From contig NZ_JAUNKO010000006.1 in NCBI RefSeq assembly GCF_030532715.1, forward strand, positions 124,001 through 188,000: DNA of 64,000 bases, read 5' to 3'. The notes beneath the pieces are model-generated. The model did no database searches, was not told the origin of the DNA, and saw only the letters and a program-made list of their open reading frames with translations. The position numbers and the translations under genes were made by a program. Positions 52,526-60,689 of this stretch are shown one piece after another. This stretch comes from Corynebacterium sp. (lineage in GTDB: Bacteria; Actinomycetota; Actinomycetes; Mycobacteriales; Mycobacteriaceae). Position 1 is the first letter of the stretch; each line of letters opens with the position of its first letter.

Positions 52526-54463
52526 CTAACTACGCCTTTCTTCCCAGGTGGAAGCCTGTTCCTTGTACACCTCGATCGTGGCGTGAGCGATCAGCTCTTT
52601 AATCATCGCCTCCGAAGTACCAATGTTCTTCTGGACGATCTGCAAGTTCTTTTCTAAAGTTGCGCAGCGCTTTTCGCGGCTCGCCTTATCCGCCCGCGCA
52701 ACCTTCTCCGCTTCCTGGATTTGCTTCTGGGTGGCCTCCATCATTTCCTTGAGGTTTTCCCGATAGCGCAGCTGGATAGCCGGGCGGGCGTTTGCAATCG
52801 CCGCTTCCAAAATTTTCGAGGTGAGCACCTTGGCCGTGCCGGTGGTTTCCTTCAACCAATTCAGCAAGTTTGTTTTCCCGGAGCGCATGGCGCGGAAACC
52901 CACGTTAAACGCAACCCAGCCGACGCCAACGACGGCGCCGATACCGGCGAACGTCACCACGCTACCGATCAGCCCGCCAAGAACGGAGCCGCCAGATACG
53001 CCCATCATGAGCATCATGGGGTCCAGCAAACCCTGACTTTTGTGTTGTACCTCCTGGGTTTGCAATTGCTTGCCCACGAACGCGGAGCTGACCTCGTTGC
53101 GGATTTCCTCCCAGTCCATCTCGGAAGTAAACCGCGGGCGCACGATTTTGTGCTCCAACTCGTAGGAAAAGTAGTTCATTGATTCGGCGATGGCGACGTG
53201 AAAATCCCGTTCCATTTCGGAGGTGAAATACTGCGGGTTTTTTCGCAGCACCGCCATGCCTTGCTTCTGAATCCGCTCGGTCCAGTTTTTACGGATATCG
53301 TCCAGCCGTAGTTCGAGCTGCTCCATGGTCGCCTGGCGGATGAGCGTCAGGTCACGCCCCAAGTAGTAGTCCCACGTCTCGCCCTGTTTTTTCAGCTGGT
53401 TGAGCTCCTCGAGCCGTTCGGAAAGCTCCGGCACTGCGTTTTCACCGTCGCGCAGGATCTCGATGCGTTGCTTCAAATCCTCGGAGAGTTCGCGCAGGCC
53501 TTTCACCGCGATGCGCAAGCCGTTGGCGAGCGGTAAAAACTCGGCGATCTGGAACTTGCTTTGTATCAGCGAGTACAGCTCGTTCATCCCGGAAAGCTCG
53601 AGGACCTGCTGGCGGTGCGGGCCCGGTGTCATTTCCGCCGCGACCACGGCCAGCAGGCTGGACACACCAACCACCGGAATGTCTCGCCCGATGTGGGTGC
53701 GCAGCAGGCGCTTGTTTTCCGCGACGATTTCTTCCCAACGGATGAGGTGCTTATCCGTTTTGGTCACGGCAACGATAATCGCCTCGACGTTTGACCCGGT
53801 GTCTTTGATAAAGTCCATCTCCGGTTTGGTGATGGTAGTGGAGGCGTCGCACACCACGATCACCACGCACGCCTGATCGATGGATACTTTCGCTAACGCG
53901 GACAGTTTCGGATCAAGCCCACCCACACCGGGGGTATCAATGACGGTGACGTCTCCCAGCGGCATGGAGCGAATCGGGATCGTCGCGCGCGTGGGGAGTG
54001 ATTCCGTCTGCTGGTCGGCGCTTTGCATATTTTCCGCGTTGATCCACGCGCCGAGCTCCGAGTGCGCGATGATTCGCTCACCGTCTGGGTAGAACAGGCA
54101 TGCTTGGCCTTCCCGCAGACCGTCGGTTTCCGCAGTGAGCGCGATGGGGGTTGCGGTGGTGACGTTTACCCCCACGGGTGAGGCGTTACGCTTACCCACG
54201 ATGGCGTTGACTAAAGAGCTTTTGCCACGTTTGACCTCACCGACCACAACAATGGACCGCGTTTGTTGCCTTGCCGACGCCCGCGTCATGGCAAGGTTGC
54301 TGAGTTCGTCGTAATCGTATTGCCGAAGGATCTTATTGGTGATCGCGGTGAGGAGCTGATTGGCGCGGTTTTCCACATCGCTGCGTTCAGCGCTCTGGCT
54401 TGGATTACTCGGTGGGTTCACAACTTTCACTTCCGGAGATGACGCAGTTCGTTCATTCACCAT
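52526..54463 (-). CDS. Dynamin-like GTPase, IniA type (645 aa)
   Basis: The P-loop GEVKRGKSS is at residues 75-83, followed by the DTPGVGGLDPKLS switch near residue 180 and a TKTD base motif near residue 240. After about 180 helical residues there is a paired hydrophobic segment near residues 490-530 (SVLGGLIGSVVTFAGIGAVVGVGWVAFNVG), the membrane paddle found in IniA. A coiled region ends the protein. IniA of mycobacteria is induced by isoniazid and ethambutol, and makes membranes fuse or deform. ATG 54463 is preferred. It is divergent from the lipoprotein gene, with 114 bases between start codons. Confidence 0.9.
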   Translation of the reverse strand: MVNERTASSPEVKVVNPPSNPSQSAERSDVENRANQLLTAITNKILRQYDYDELSNLAMTRASARQQTRSIVVVGEVKRGKSSLVNAIVGKRNASPVGVNVTTATPIALTAETDGLREGQACLFYPDGERIIAHSELGAWINAENMQSADQQTESLPTRATIPIRSMPLGDVTVIDTPGVGGLDPKLSALAKVSIDQACVVIVVCDASTTITKPEMDFIKDTGSNVEAIIVAVTKTDKHLIRWEEIVAENKRLLRTHIGRDIPVVGVSSLLAVVAAEMTPGPHRQQVLELSGMNELYSLIQSKFQIAEFLPLANGLRIAVKGLRELSEDLKQRIEILRDGENAVPELSERLEELNQLKKQGETWDYYLGRDLTLIRQATMEQLELRLDDIRKNWTERIQKQGMAVLRKNPQYFTSEMERDFHVAIAESMNYFSYELEHKIVRPRFTSEMDWEEIRNEVSSAFVGKQLQTQEVQHKSQGLLDPMMLMMGVSGGSVLGGLIGSVVTFAGIGAVVGVGWVAFNVGFRAMRSGKTNLLNWLKETTGTAKVLTSKILEAAIANARPAIQLRYRENLKEMMEATQKQIQEAEKVARADKASREKRCATLEKNLQIVQKNIGTSEAMIKELIAHATIEVYKEQASTWEERRS

Positions 54464-54482
54464 AGCGAAAACTCTGTAGGGG

Positions 54483-54512
54483 TGTAACCTTTCAACAACT
54501 AGTTGCATCCAA
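54483..54512 (+). promoter_or_regulatory. Weaker copy of the shared TGTAAC-N18 promoter motif
   Basis: TGTAAC at 54483-54488 is followed after 18 bases by ATCCAA at 54507-54512, four of six bases the same as GTCTAA in the two better copies. The bases before TGTAAC (GGG) also match the copy at 58197. It would drive the lipoprotein gene, whose start is 65 bases further. Confidence 0.45.
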
Positions 54513-54577
54513 TCCTTGTATGAGGCTCATGTTTGCCTAGAGTCCGTAAAAGTTTGGATTCCGAAAGAGGAGACGTA

Positions 54578-55900
54578 ATGAACAAGCTGAAGTTCAGCAT
54601 GGTGGCCGTTCTCAGCGCAACGATGCTGACCGCTTGCAGCTTGCCTGACAGCTTGACTGGGTTAGTGCCGGGGATGAGCAACAACACCAGTGAAGCCCCG
54701 GCAAGCACCGAAGAAACTGCCAAGAAACCAGAGTTCGATTACGGTGGTTACGACACAAAGCCGAAAAAGATTCTCAAAGACACTGACGCTGAGATCACTC
54801 GCTCCGTGGAATCATTCGTGCTGGGGGAGTACGTGCCGCTGCCCTATGAAATCGACGGGATTTTCACGGAAAGCAGAGGCGCTTACACCGTGTTCAGCGC
54901 CAAAAGCTTAGCGATTCACCTGAGCAGTAACTTCGTGAAAAAGCTGGAAGAATACCGACCCCTGTACGGGTATCTGGTGGCGGCGGGGTCGAAAACAGAG
55001 AAGATCCAAGACCCGAGCTTCGGCATCAACCATGCGGTGATCCGTTTCGAAGACCCCGACACCGCGCGGCAAGCCGCAGCGGCGCTTCACACCGAGGCCA
55101 CCACGGTGGGCAGCGTGTTCCTAGAAAGCGACCCGCCGGCGCCACGTACTCAGGTGGAAATCCCGGGCTTGCCCAATACGCTCGCTTCCTCGTCGTTCAA
55201 CGAGTACGACAGCACCACTTCCTACATGGCGTTTACCCCGCACGAGGAGTACGTTTTCTACACTTGGGCATCCGCCCCGCAGAGTGAGGAGGCACGGAAC
55301 GGCGAGTTCGTGAAAAAGGCCTATGAGCTGCAGATCCCACTCCTGGAACAGTTTCCGTCAGTGAAAACGAGCGCAGGCTTCGGCAAAACCGAGGAGTTCC
55401 CCTCCATGGACCCAGGCGGGATGGTCATTTACGCGGTGCAACCACGGCCCGAAGACGACAAAAAGAACGTGCCGGGTTCGTTCGGCCCCCGCGGCATCGC
55501 CGGCCGGTTCAATAACTCAAAATTTATTCACGATACCCTCGTGCAATCCGGCTCCCAGCACAACGGCAAGGTGGAATCCTACGTCTTCCGGGCGGACAAT
55601 GACTTCGGCGCCCGCGCCATCTTCAATGCCTTCGTTTCCGACAATCTGCAAAGCGGCAGCGTGGAATACGACGAACCGCAAGGTATTCCGGACACCCAGT
55701 GCACGGTGGAGGAATCCAACAGTGGCCCGCAATACTCGTGCTATGTGATCAACGGCCGTTACGTTGGGTACGTTTCCGAAAGCGCCGACACCACCAAGGA
55801 AAAGCAGGAGGAGGCGAAAAAGAAGACCTCGCAAAAACTCGCCGCCCAATACGAGATTTTGAAGCAGGCGGATCAAAACGCCGGCAAGCCCGAGCAGTAG
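54578..55900 (+). CDS. Lipoprotein, possibly LpqJ-like (440 aa)
   Basis: The signal peptide ends in a lipobox, LTAC, near residue 19, followed by a Ser/Thr/Glu-rich linker and a region of about 380 residues with two Cys near the end (DTQCTVEE and QYSCYVI) that could form a disulfide. I do not recognise a named domain with certainty. In mycobacteria the dynamin genes iniA/iniC are followed by lpqJ, also a lipoprotein, and this protein may correspond to it. The C-terminal 50 residues are a charged helix. ATG 54578 has AGAGGAGA upstream. Confidence 0.8.
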   Translation: MNKLKFSMVAVLSATMLTACSLPDSLTGLVPGMSNNTSEAPASTEETAKKPEFDYGGYDTKPKKILKDTDAEITRSVESFVLGEYVPLPYEIDGIFTESRGAYTVFSAKSLAIHLSSNFVKKLEEYRPLYGYLVAAGSKTEKIQDPSFGINHAVIRFEDPDTARQAAAALHTEATTVGSVFLESDPPAPRTQVEIPGLPNTLASSSFNEYDSTTSYMAFTPHEEYVFYTWASAPQSEEARNGEFVKKAYELQIPLLEQFPSVKTSAGFGKTEEFPSMDPGGMVIYAVQPRPEDDKKNVPGSFGPRGIAGRFNNSKFIHDTLVQSGSQHNGKVESYVFRADNDFGARAIFNAFVSDNLQSGSVEYDEPQGIPDTQCTVEESNSGPQYSCYVINGRYVGYVSESADTTKEKQEEAKKKTSQKLAAQYEILKQADQNAGKPEQ

Positions 55901-55923
55901 CGCATCGCGCGCTGCCGTGGTGC

Positions 55924-55966
55924 TGCTCCCACACGAGATAGTCCGCACCCTACTCGTGGGGGAGCA
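55924..55966 (+). terminator. Terminator of the lipoprotein gene
   Basis: A 14-base stem with one mismatch (55924-55937 with 55953-55966) lies 23 bases after the stop codon. Confidence 0.6.
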
Positions 55967-56052
55967 TTGCCGAGTTGTACTTTTGCGCATATATCTGGCT
56001 TTTCTAGGCAGCTGCGGGATCTGGTTTTCCACTCGAATTCATAAGCTTGGGT

Positions 56053-56082
56053 TGTAACAAAACTTGGAGCAGGTGCGTCTAA
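56053..56082 (+). promoter_or_regulatory. Putative ECF-type promoter of the Hsp70-like gene
   Basis: TGTAAC (56053-56058), an 18-base spacer and GTCTAA (56077-56082) recur upstream of the DxDxDG repeat gene with the same spacing. The -35 GTAAC and -10 GTC types are usual for ECF sigma factors. The distance to the start codon is 52 bases. Confidence 0.6.
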
Positions 56083-56134
56083 TGTTGTGAAACGGGTGTC
56101 AAGCCCTAGAACAAACATGGGAAAGGCTACAACG

Positions 56135-58039
56135 ATGTCGCGGAATCACTGGACAATCGGAATTGACTTTGGAACCTCAAATACGGCGGCGGCGCACACG
56201 AATCCGGTGAAGGGGACGGTCGAGGCCGTGAATTTGAGCCACGACCGCACGACGATGTCGTCCTCTGTGTACGTGGAGTCCCCCGAGCAGATAGACGTTG
56301 GTGACGTTGCCATTAATAAGGCTGAATCAAATCCCGCGGGGTTTGTGCCGGCACCGAAGCGCGTGATTCCGCAGCAGATGTTCCAAATTAATGGTTACGA
56401 CGTCCCATCCTCCATGCCCGTAGCAGCAGTACTGTCCTCGGTAGTACAGCGCGTATCCCGCGAACATGGAAATGAGCAACCCTCCGAATTAGTACTTACG
56501 CATCCGGAAGCTTGGTCTTCCAATGAGATTAAAGTTCTGCTCGATGCTGCCGCCCAATTGGGTCTTTCGGCGGCGAAAATTACTACAATTTCTGAGCCGC
56601 AAGCGGCGGCGCATTATTATTCGCAGGCGAAAAGTCTTGACCCGGGCGAGCGCATTGCCGTGTTCGATTTCGGCGGGGGCACGCTGGACATTGCGGTGCT
56701 ACAGGCCAACGACGGAGGCACGTTCGACGTCATTGCGGCCCGCGGCGATAACACCCTCGGCGGCAAGAATTTTGACGCGTTGATGCGCACCTGGCTCGAC
56801 CGCCAGTTGGATGATAGAAACCCAGAGCTGTTGGACTATTTCCGCACCCAGGCGCCCCTGCAGGAACGCCACGCACTGGAGGATTCCATTCGCCGCGCTA
56901 AGGAGCTGCTCTCCGAGGCTTCCTACGCAACCATCGTGGCCAGTGGTCGTGCCGGCACGGAGCGATTCCAAATCACCCGCGCCGAATTCGAGGAGCTGAT
57001 TTCCCCGGCGTTGAACAAGGCGGAGGAACTCACCGCAAACACCCTTGCAGACGCCGGGATTCACGGCCCAGAGGACCTCGTGGCGTTGTACCTCACAGGT
57101 GGATCCTCGCGCATCCCGATCGTTCAGGAGCGGTTGAAAAAGTTCGGCACCCTAGCCACCCTGGATGACCCCAAGACAGTCGTGGCCCAAGGAGCAATCT
57201 CCGCGCTCGGGCCGATCGTGCGCGGCATGACCCCGCAAAACATGGGCGCACCCGCCCCCACTGCCGCCGGGCCATTTACGGCGGCCCCAAACGCAGCACC
57301 AGCGTACGAAGTACCACAAGGTAGCGGTTGGATGGCGCCGCCCCCAGGCGCACCAACACCGCCCCCACCGCCGGCGCCGAATGCCGCGGCGCCGACGCGC
57401 AAAGGGCCGTCAGGCCGGACGCTGGGAATACTCGCGGCTGCCGTTATCGCGGTACTGGTTATTGCCGGCATCAGCGCTGTGCGTTACTTCGGTTCCGGCG
57501 ACACAGCAACCACCGAAACCTCAGCAACCTCAGCAGGCGGAAACGAAGCCACCAGTGCTAACACCAGCGCCGAGCAAACAACACAAGCCGACGACGGCAA
57601 ACTCAGCAGCCTCGAGGCAGTGATGGCCGCTCTGCCCGCCGAGCTCAAAACTTCAACCGAGAAATGCCAAATCGACGGCACCAGTGACAACGGCAACCTC
57701 AAAGCTCGTTGCGCAATTAAAACAATCAGCGACGATGACAAATACTTCGCGCGTGGAAACGAATACGACACGCCGTACATCACCTTTACCATCGACCCGC
57801 ATGAGGCAAATTACGAAAAACGCAGAATCCTTGATGGCGTATTTGAAGATCGTGGGCAGGAAAACAAAACCGTGGAAAACGCCGATAAAACAGCAGCGTT
57901 GCACTCCACCGGGCCCGGCGTGAGCAACGACTTCACCGCCCACTACGCAAACACTGATTCCGGGCTGATGGTAGTAAGCTACGACTTTAAAGATATCGAC
58001 TCTGCGGAGGCGTACTTCACCACCAAAGGTTTACTGTAG
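56135..58039 (+). CDS. Hsp70-like ATPase with a transmembrane segment and extracytoplasmic domain (634 aa)
   Basis: Residues 1 to about 358 form an Hsp70 nucleotide-binding domain with the three ATP motifs: GIDFGTSNTAAA near residue 8, FDFGGGTLDIAV near residue 185 and TGGSSRIPIV near residue 325. The peptide-binding domain of DnaK is absent. Instead a Pro/Ala-rich linker (about 360-425) leads to one membrane helix (about 430-453) and a C-terminal domain of 180 residues outside the membrane with two Cys that could pair. So ATP binding inside may be linked to a signal or ligand outside. ATG 56135 has GGAAAGG upstream. Upstream ATGs at 56117 and 56087 are less likely. It lies after the lipoprotein gene, under a probable sigma-type promoter. 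Confidence 0.88.
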   Translation: MSRNHWTIGIDFGTSNTAAAHTNPVKGTVEAVNLSHDRTTMSSSVYVESPEQIDVGDVAINKAESNPAGFVPAPKRVIPQQMFQINGYDVPSSMPVAAVLSSVVQRVSREHGNEQPSELVLTHPEAWSSNEIKVLLDAAAQLGLSAAKITTISEPQAAAHYYSQAKSLDPGERIAVFDFGGGTLDIAVLQANDGGTFDVIAARGDNTLGGKNFDALMRTWLDRQLDDRNPELLDYFRTQAPLQERHALEDSIRRAKELLSEASYATIVASGRAGTERFQITRAEFEELISPALNKAEELTANTLADAGIHGPEDLVALYLTGGSSRIPIVQERLKKFGTLATLDDPKTVVAQGAISALGPIVRGMTPQNMGAPAPTAAGPFTAAPNAAPAYEVPQGSGWMAPPPGAPTPPPPPAPNAAAPTRKGPSGRTLGILAAAVIAVLVIAGISAVRYFGSGDTATTETSATSAGGNEATSANTSAEQTTQADDGKLSSLEAVMAALPAELKTSTEKCQIDGTSDNGNLKARCAIKTISDDDKYFARGNEYDTPYITFTIDPHEANYEKRRILDGVFEDRGQENKTVENADKTAALHSTGPGVSNDFTAHYANTDSGLMVVSYDFKDIDSAEAYFTTKGLL

Positions 58040-58053
58040 CCCCGCACGTATCG

Positions 58054-58103
58054 ACGCCCAGCGAAGGTTGACGCAAGCAACCCGCTGGGCGTTTGTGTTG
58101 TTT
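58054..58103 (+). terminator. Intrinsic terminator of the Hsp70-like gene
   Basis: ACGCCCAGCG (58054-58063) pairs with CGCTGGGCGT (58083-58092), followed by the T-rich TTGTGTTGTTT. Confidence 0.8.
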
Positions 58104-58196
58104 CCGGCCTCGGGCAGGGGAGTTTCTCTGCCGCCATCCGTTGCAATCTCAAAAATGTGCCGTTGAACTGGTAAAACGAAGAATTTGATTATCGGG

Positions 58197-58226
58197 TGTA
58201 ACTTTTCCGGGAGGCTGGGGGTCTAA
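58197..58226 (+). promoter_or_regulatory. Putative ECF-type promoter of the DxDxDG repeat gene
   Basis: TGTAAC (58197-58202), an 18-base spacer and GTCTAA (58221-58226) match the copy before the Hsp70-like gene at both boxes and in spacing. The start codon is 51 bases further, almost the same as in the other copy. Confidence 0.6.
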
Positions 58227-58277
58227 GTAGTGTCAAGCAAACAGGGAAACCTGGAAATCGATAGCAAGGAAGGCATC

Positions 58278-59117
58278 ATGACTAACCCATTCGAAGGCAT
58301 TGCAAATAGGTTTGGATCCTCCGAAAACACCGGCTCCTCGGGCAATCCGGAGCCAGCCGCCCCGGCCCCCGCTCCAGAGGCGCCAGTTTCTGAAGCTGCA
58401 ACTCCGGAAGCGCACGCCGAAGGTGCATCGGGCCAGCCGCAGGATGAAATCCGGGTGGAAGATCCTTCCGGCCGAGTGCAAAACCACGTGTCCAGCCGCG
58501 ATGTGGACGCCGACGGCAGCATTGATGTGGTGCATTCTGTTGAAGACGGCACCCAGAACATCAACTATTTGAGTGCTGAAGGGGAAGTGATCCTCACCGA
58601 TGTGGACGCCGACCATGACGGGACGTTTGAGACGGCGCGCATCACCACCGCCGACAATGTGATCGCATCCGGAACTGACCTCGACAATGATGGCGACGTG
58701 GACTTGGTGAGCTACGCGGACGGTCGTTCCGGGGTGATCTTCCAGGAAGACAGTATCGAAGACGGTGTGGTTACCTCCTCTCGCATCGATGTCGACGGTG
58801 ACGGTATGACCGATATCGAACTAGTGGATGAGAACATGGATGGCCATTTCGAAAAAGCAGGTGCGGACTTCGACATGGATGGTGATGCGGACGTGGTGTA
58901 CCGCGACGTCAATAATGACGGAAACTTCGATTACGCCTCGTATGACTCCAACAACGACGGAGTCATGGACACAAACCTAGATTCGAACGACTACGGCGGT
59001 ACTGGCTTGGGCGACGCGGAAGACTTCGCCGAAATCGCCCACTATGAGAGTGACGAAAGCGCAAGTACCTTCGATTTCGGCGGCGACGACATGGGTGATC
59101 CCACCGTCGGCATTTAG
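58278..59117 (+). CDS. Acidic protein with tandem 13-residue DxDxDG repeats (279 aa)
   Basis: The N-terminal 70 residues are Pro/Ala/Glu-rich and unstructured. Then come single calcium-loop-type motifs (DVDADGSID near residue 74, DVDADHDGT near 112, DLDNDGDVD near 134), followed by five tandem units of 12-13 residues, each opening with a DxDxDG-like loop (DVDGDG, DENMDG, DFDMDG, DVNNDG, DSNNDG). The pattern resembles EF-hand-like or thrombospondin type 3 calcium loops. There is no signal peptide and no membrane segment, so it is probably cytoplasmic or uses a non-classical route. ATG 58278 follows AAGGAAGG. The GTG 58230 start is less likely. Confidence 0.85.
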   Translation: MTNPFEGIANRFGSSENTGSSGNPEPAAPAPAPEAPVSEAATPEAHAEGASGQPQDEIRVEDPSGRVQNHVSSRDVDADGSIDVVHSVEDGTQNINYLSAEGEVILTDVDADHDGTFETARITTADNVIASGTDLDNDGDVDLVSYADGRSGVIFQEDSIEDGVVTSSRIDVDGDGMTDIELVDENMDGHFEKAGADFDMDGDADVVYRDVNNDGNFDYASYDSNNDGVMDTNLDSNDYGGTGLGDAEDFAEIAHYESDESASTFDFGGDDMGDPTVGI

Positions 59118-59127
59118 TGCAGACTCG

Positions 59128-59187
59128 CGTCCTTCGGTTGAGAAATTAGGCAGGCGCTTCGCAAAGGCGCGGCCACACCGAAGGACG
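59128..59187 (+). terminator. Hairpin after the repeat protein gene
   Basis: CGTCCTTCGGT (59128-59138) pairs with ACCGAAGGACG (59177-59187), with more pairing inside. No strong T run follows, and it may also affect the next promoter. Confidence 0.5.
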
Positions 59188-59217
59188 TTGATCTTCATTT
59201 ATAAATAGATTTAGTAT
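59188..59217 (+). promoter_or_regulatory. Possible promoter of the C39-like gene
   Basis: TTGATC (59188-59193) and TAGTAT (59212-59217) are 18 bases apart and look like a housekeeping -35/-10 pair in an A+T-rich stretch. It does not have the TGTAAC motif of the other genes in the block. Confidence 0.4.
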
Positions 59218-59247
59218 TGTGGCGAGCGAGAGTAGGCAAGGAACACC

Positions 59248-60159
59248 ATGGACGAACACGTAGGGTACGACGACAATGACGGATTGAACTCACTTTTTAC
59301 CTCCGGCGACACCGCTGAAGACCCGTTGTACGTAGACGAATACTCTGGCGATAATCCTGTAAGTCCCGGCATCGAACCCGGCATCGAATCTGGCATCGAC
59401 CCAAGCGTGGATTATGCGGATGATTCGGCGGTGGATGTCCCAGACCTCGGCGACGTCCCGGATCTCGCCGAGGACGAAGAGGTGCAATTGACAGACCCCA
59501 GTGCGGAGTTAGACGCTCCGCCGCCCGCACCGGAATCCGATGCGCCTGAAGAAGACGGCGTGTACGGCAGTGCCCACGAGTGGAACTCGGATTGGTTTTA
59601 CCAGCAGGTAGATGGCTATTGCGGCCCGACATCTGCGGCGATCATCATCAACGAATACCACGATGCTGGCATCGCCGACCCGGAGTATATGGTCAACCAG
59701 GCCTACGAGCTGGGCCTCACGGACGATATTTCGCAGGGCATGTACATGCGGGACGTGCAAACGTTGCTGGAGGCTTCGGGTGTGCCGTGTGAGAACGTCA
59801 ATAGTTCCATGTCGGATTTGGCGCAGCGGCTGGAGGATGGTTACGGCGTGATCGCATTCGTTGACGCCGGCGAGGTCTGGGGCCTACCGGAAGATGCGAC
59901 GACGGAGGATGATCGTTCGGACCACTTCCTCGTTGTAACTGAAATTAATACTAATACTGGTATGGTGACGCTTGCGGACCCCGGTAGCCCCGACGGCAAC
60001 GGGATGCAGATTCCGATCAGCGAGTTTGAGGATGCTTGGGCCGACAGCAACTACGAGATGATCGCGACAACGGCGGCTGACCCAGAACTTGGCGGAGCTA
60101 TCAATGAGAATCAGCAACTCGCCATCGCTAATGTCACACGCGGCGACGTTATCCAATAA
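59248..60159 (+). CDS. C39-like papain-fold protein with acidic N terminus (303 aa)
   Basis: About 110 acidic, disordered residues come first. The domain from residue 112 carries a cysteine peptidase triad: Cys125 in GYCGPTSAA, His226 in DHFLVV and Asp244 in LADPGSPDG. This matches the C39-like fold used by leader-cleaving and related peptidases. There is no signal peptide or ABC transporter domain. It could cut or bind a partner such as the neighbouring acidic proteins. Ribosome site AAGGA lies upstream of ATG 59248. Confidence 0.85.
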   Translation: MDEHVGYDDNDGLNSLFTSGDTAEDPLYVDEYSGDNPVSPGIEPGIESGIDPSVDYADDSAVDVPDLGDVPDLAEDEEVQLTDPSAELDAPPPAPESDAPEEDGVYGSAHEWNSDWFYQQVDGYCGPTSAAIIINEYHDAGIADPEYMVNQAYELGLTDDISQGMYMRDVQTLLEASGVPCENVNSSMSDLAQRLEDGYGVIAFVDAGEVWGLPEDATTEDDRSDHFLVVTEINTNTGMVTLADPGSPDGNGMQIPISEFEDAWADSNYEMIATTAADPELGGAINENQQLAIANVTRGDVIQ

Positions 60160-60203
60160 CGTTGCAAGAAAGTCTTCGTACACGAGTTTAAGTGGAGGCA
60201 ATG

Positions 60204-60575
60204 ATGTCAAGCGAAGATAAGGTTCCCCCGGAGCCTGATCTGTCGGTGCCTGAAGGCGCGCTCGACCCCGCGCTGTGGGGCCAGCTTCTTGAACAAGCCT
60301 TCGACATGTCGGTGGCTGATGTGGACGCATCCATCGTGCCCGAGTTCGACGAGTTTGCTGACGTCCAGCTCGCAGACGACTTCTTTGCCGACACCCTCGA
60401 CTTCGACGAAGACTACACCGACGACGACACTCTCGACGACAGCCCCCTCGACACCCCGCTTCTCGACGACGCGTTCGACGACGCCGACGATACGTTTGAC
60501 GCGGCAAGTAGCGACGTCGATACGTTCGCGATACCATACGACGATCCTGTCGAAGGTTTCGACGATTTCGCCTAA
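60204..60575 (+). CDS. Extremely acidic small protein (123 aa)
   Basis: By my count there are 33 Asp and eight Glu, one Lys and no Arg or His. The first 55 residues may fold (DPALWGQLLEQAFDMSVADV), while the rest is an Asp/Phe/Leu/Thr repeat-like tail. I know of no family. ATG 60204 is five bases from GGAGG. ATG 60201 and GTG 60192 are alternatives. It lies 44 bases after the C39-like gene on the same strand and is probably co-transcribed with it. The acidic tail may bind metal or a basic partner. Confidence 0.75.
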   Translation: MSSEDKVPPEPDLSVPEGALDPALWGQLLEQAFDMSVADVDASIVPEFDEFADVQLADDFFADTLDFDEDYTDDDTLDDSPLDTPLLDDAFDDADDTFDAASSDVDTFAIPYDDPVEGFDDFA

Positions 60576-60689
60576 ACCCCGGTGGTCCTGCAGCGGGAAA
60601 ACGCGGCAGTACTACTGGCGTCGGCGCGAGGTGCGATAAGGTGGGTTGGTGCGGTAGTCAGTGTTGGTGTGGATGAAAGTTCTTGAACT

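Noticed and set aside
57300..57560. Frames inside the Pro/Ala linker of the Hsp70-like gene
   Set aside because: They are shadows of the G+C-rich low-complexity coding region.
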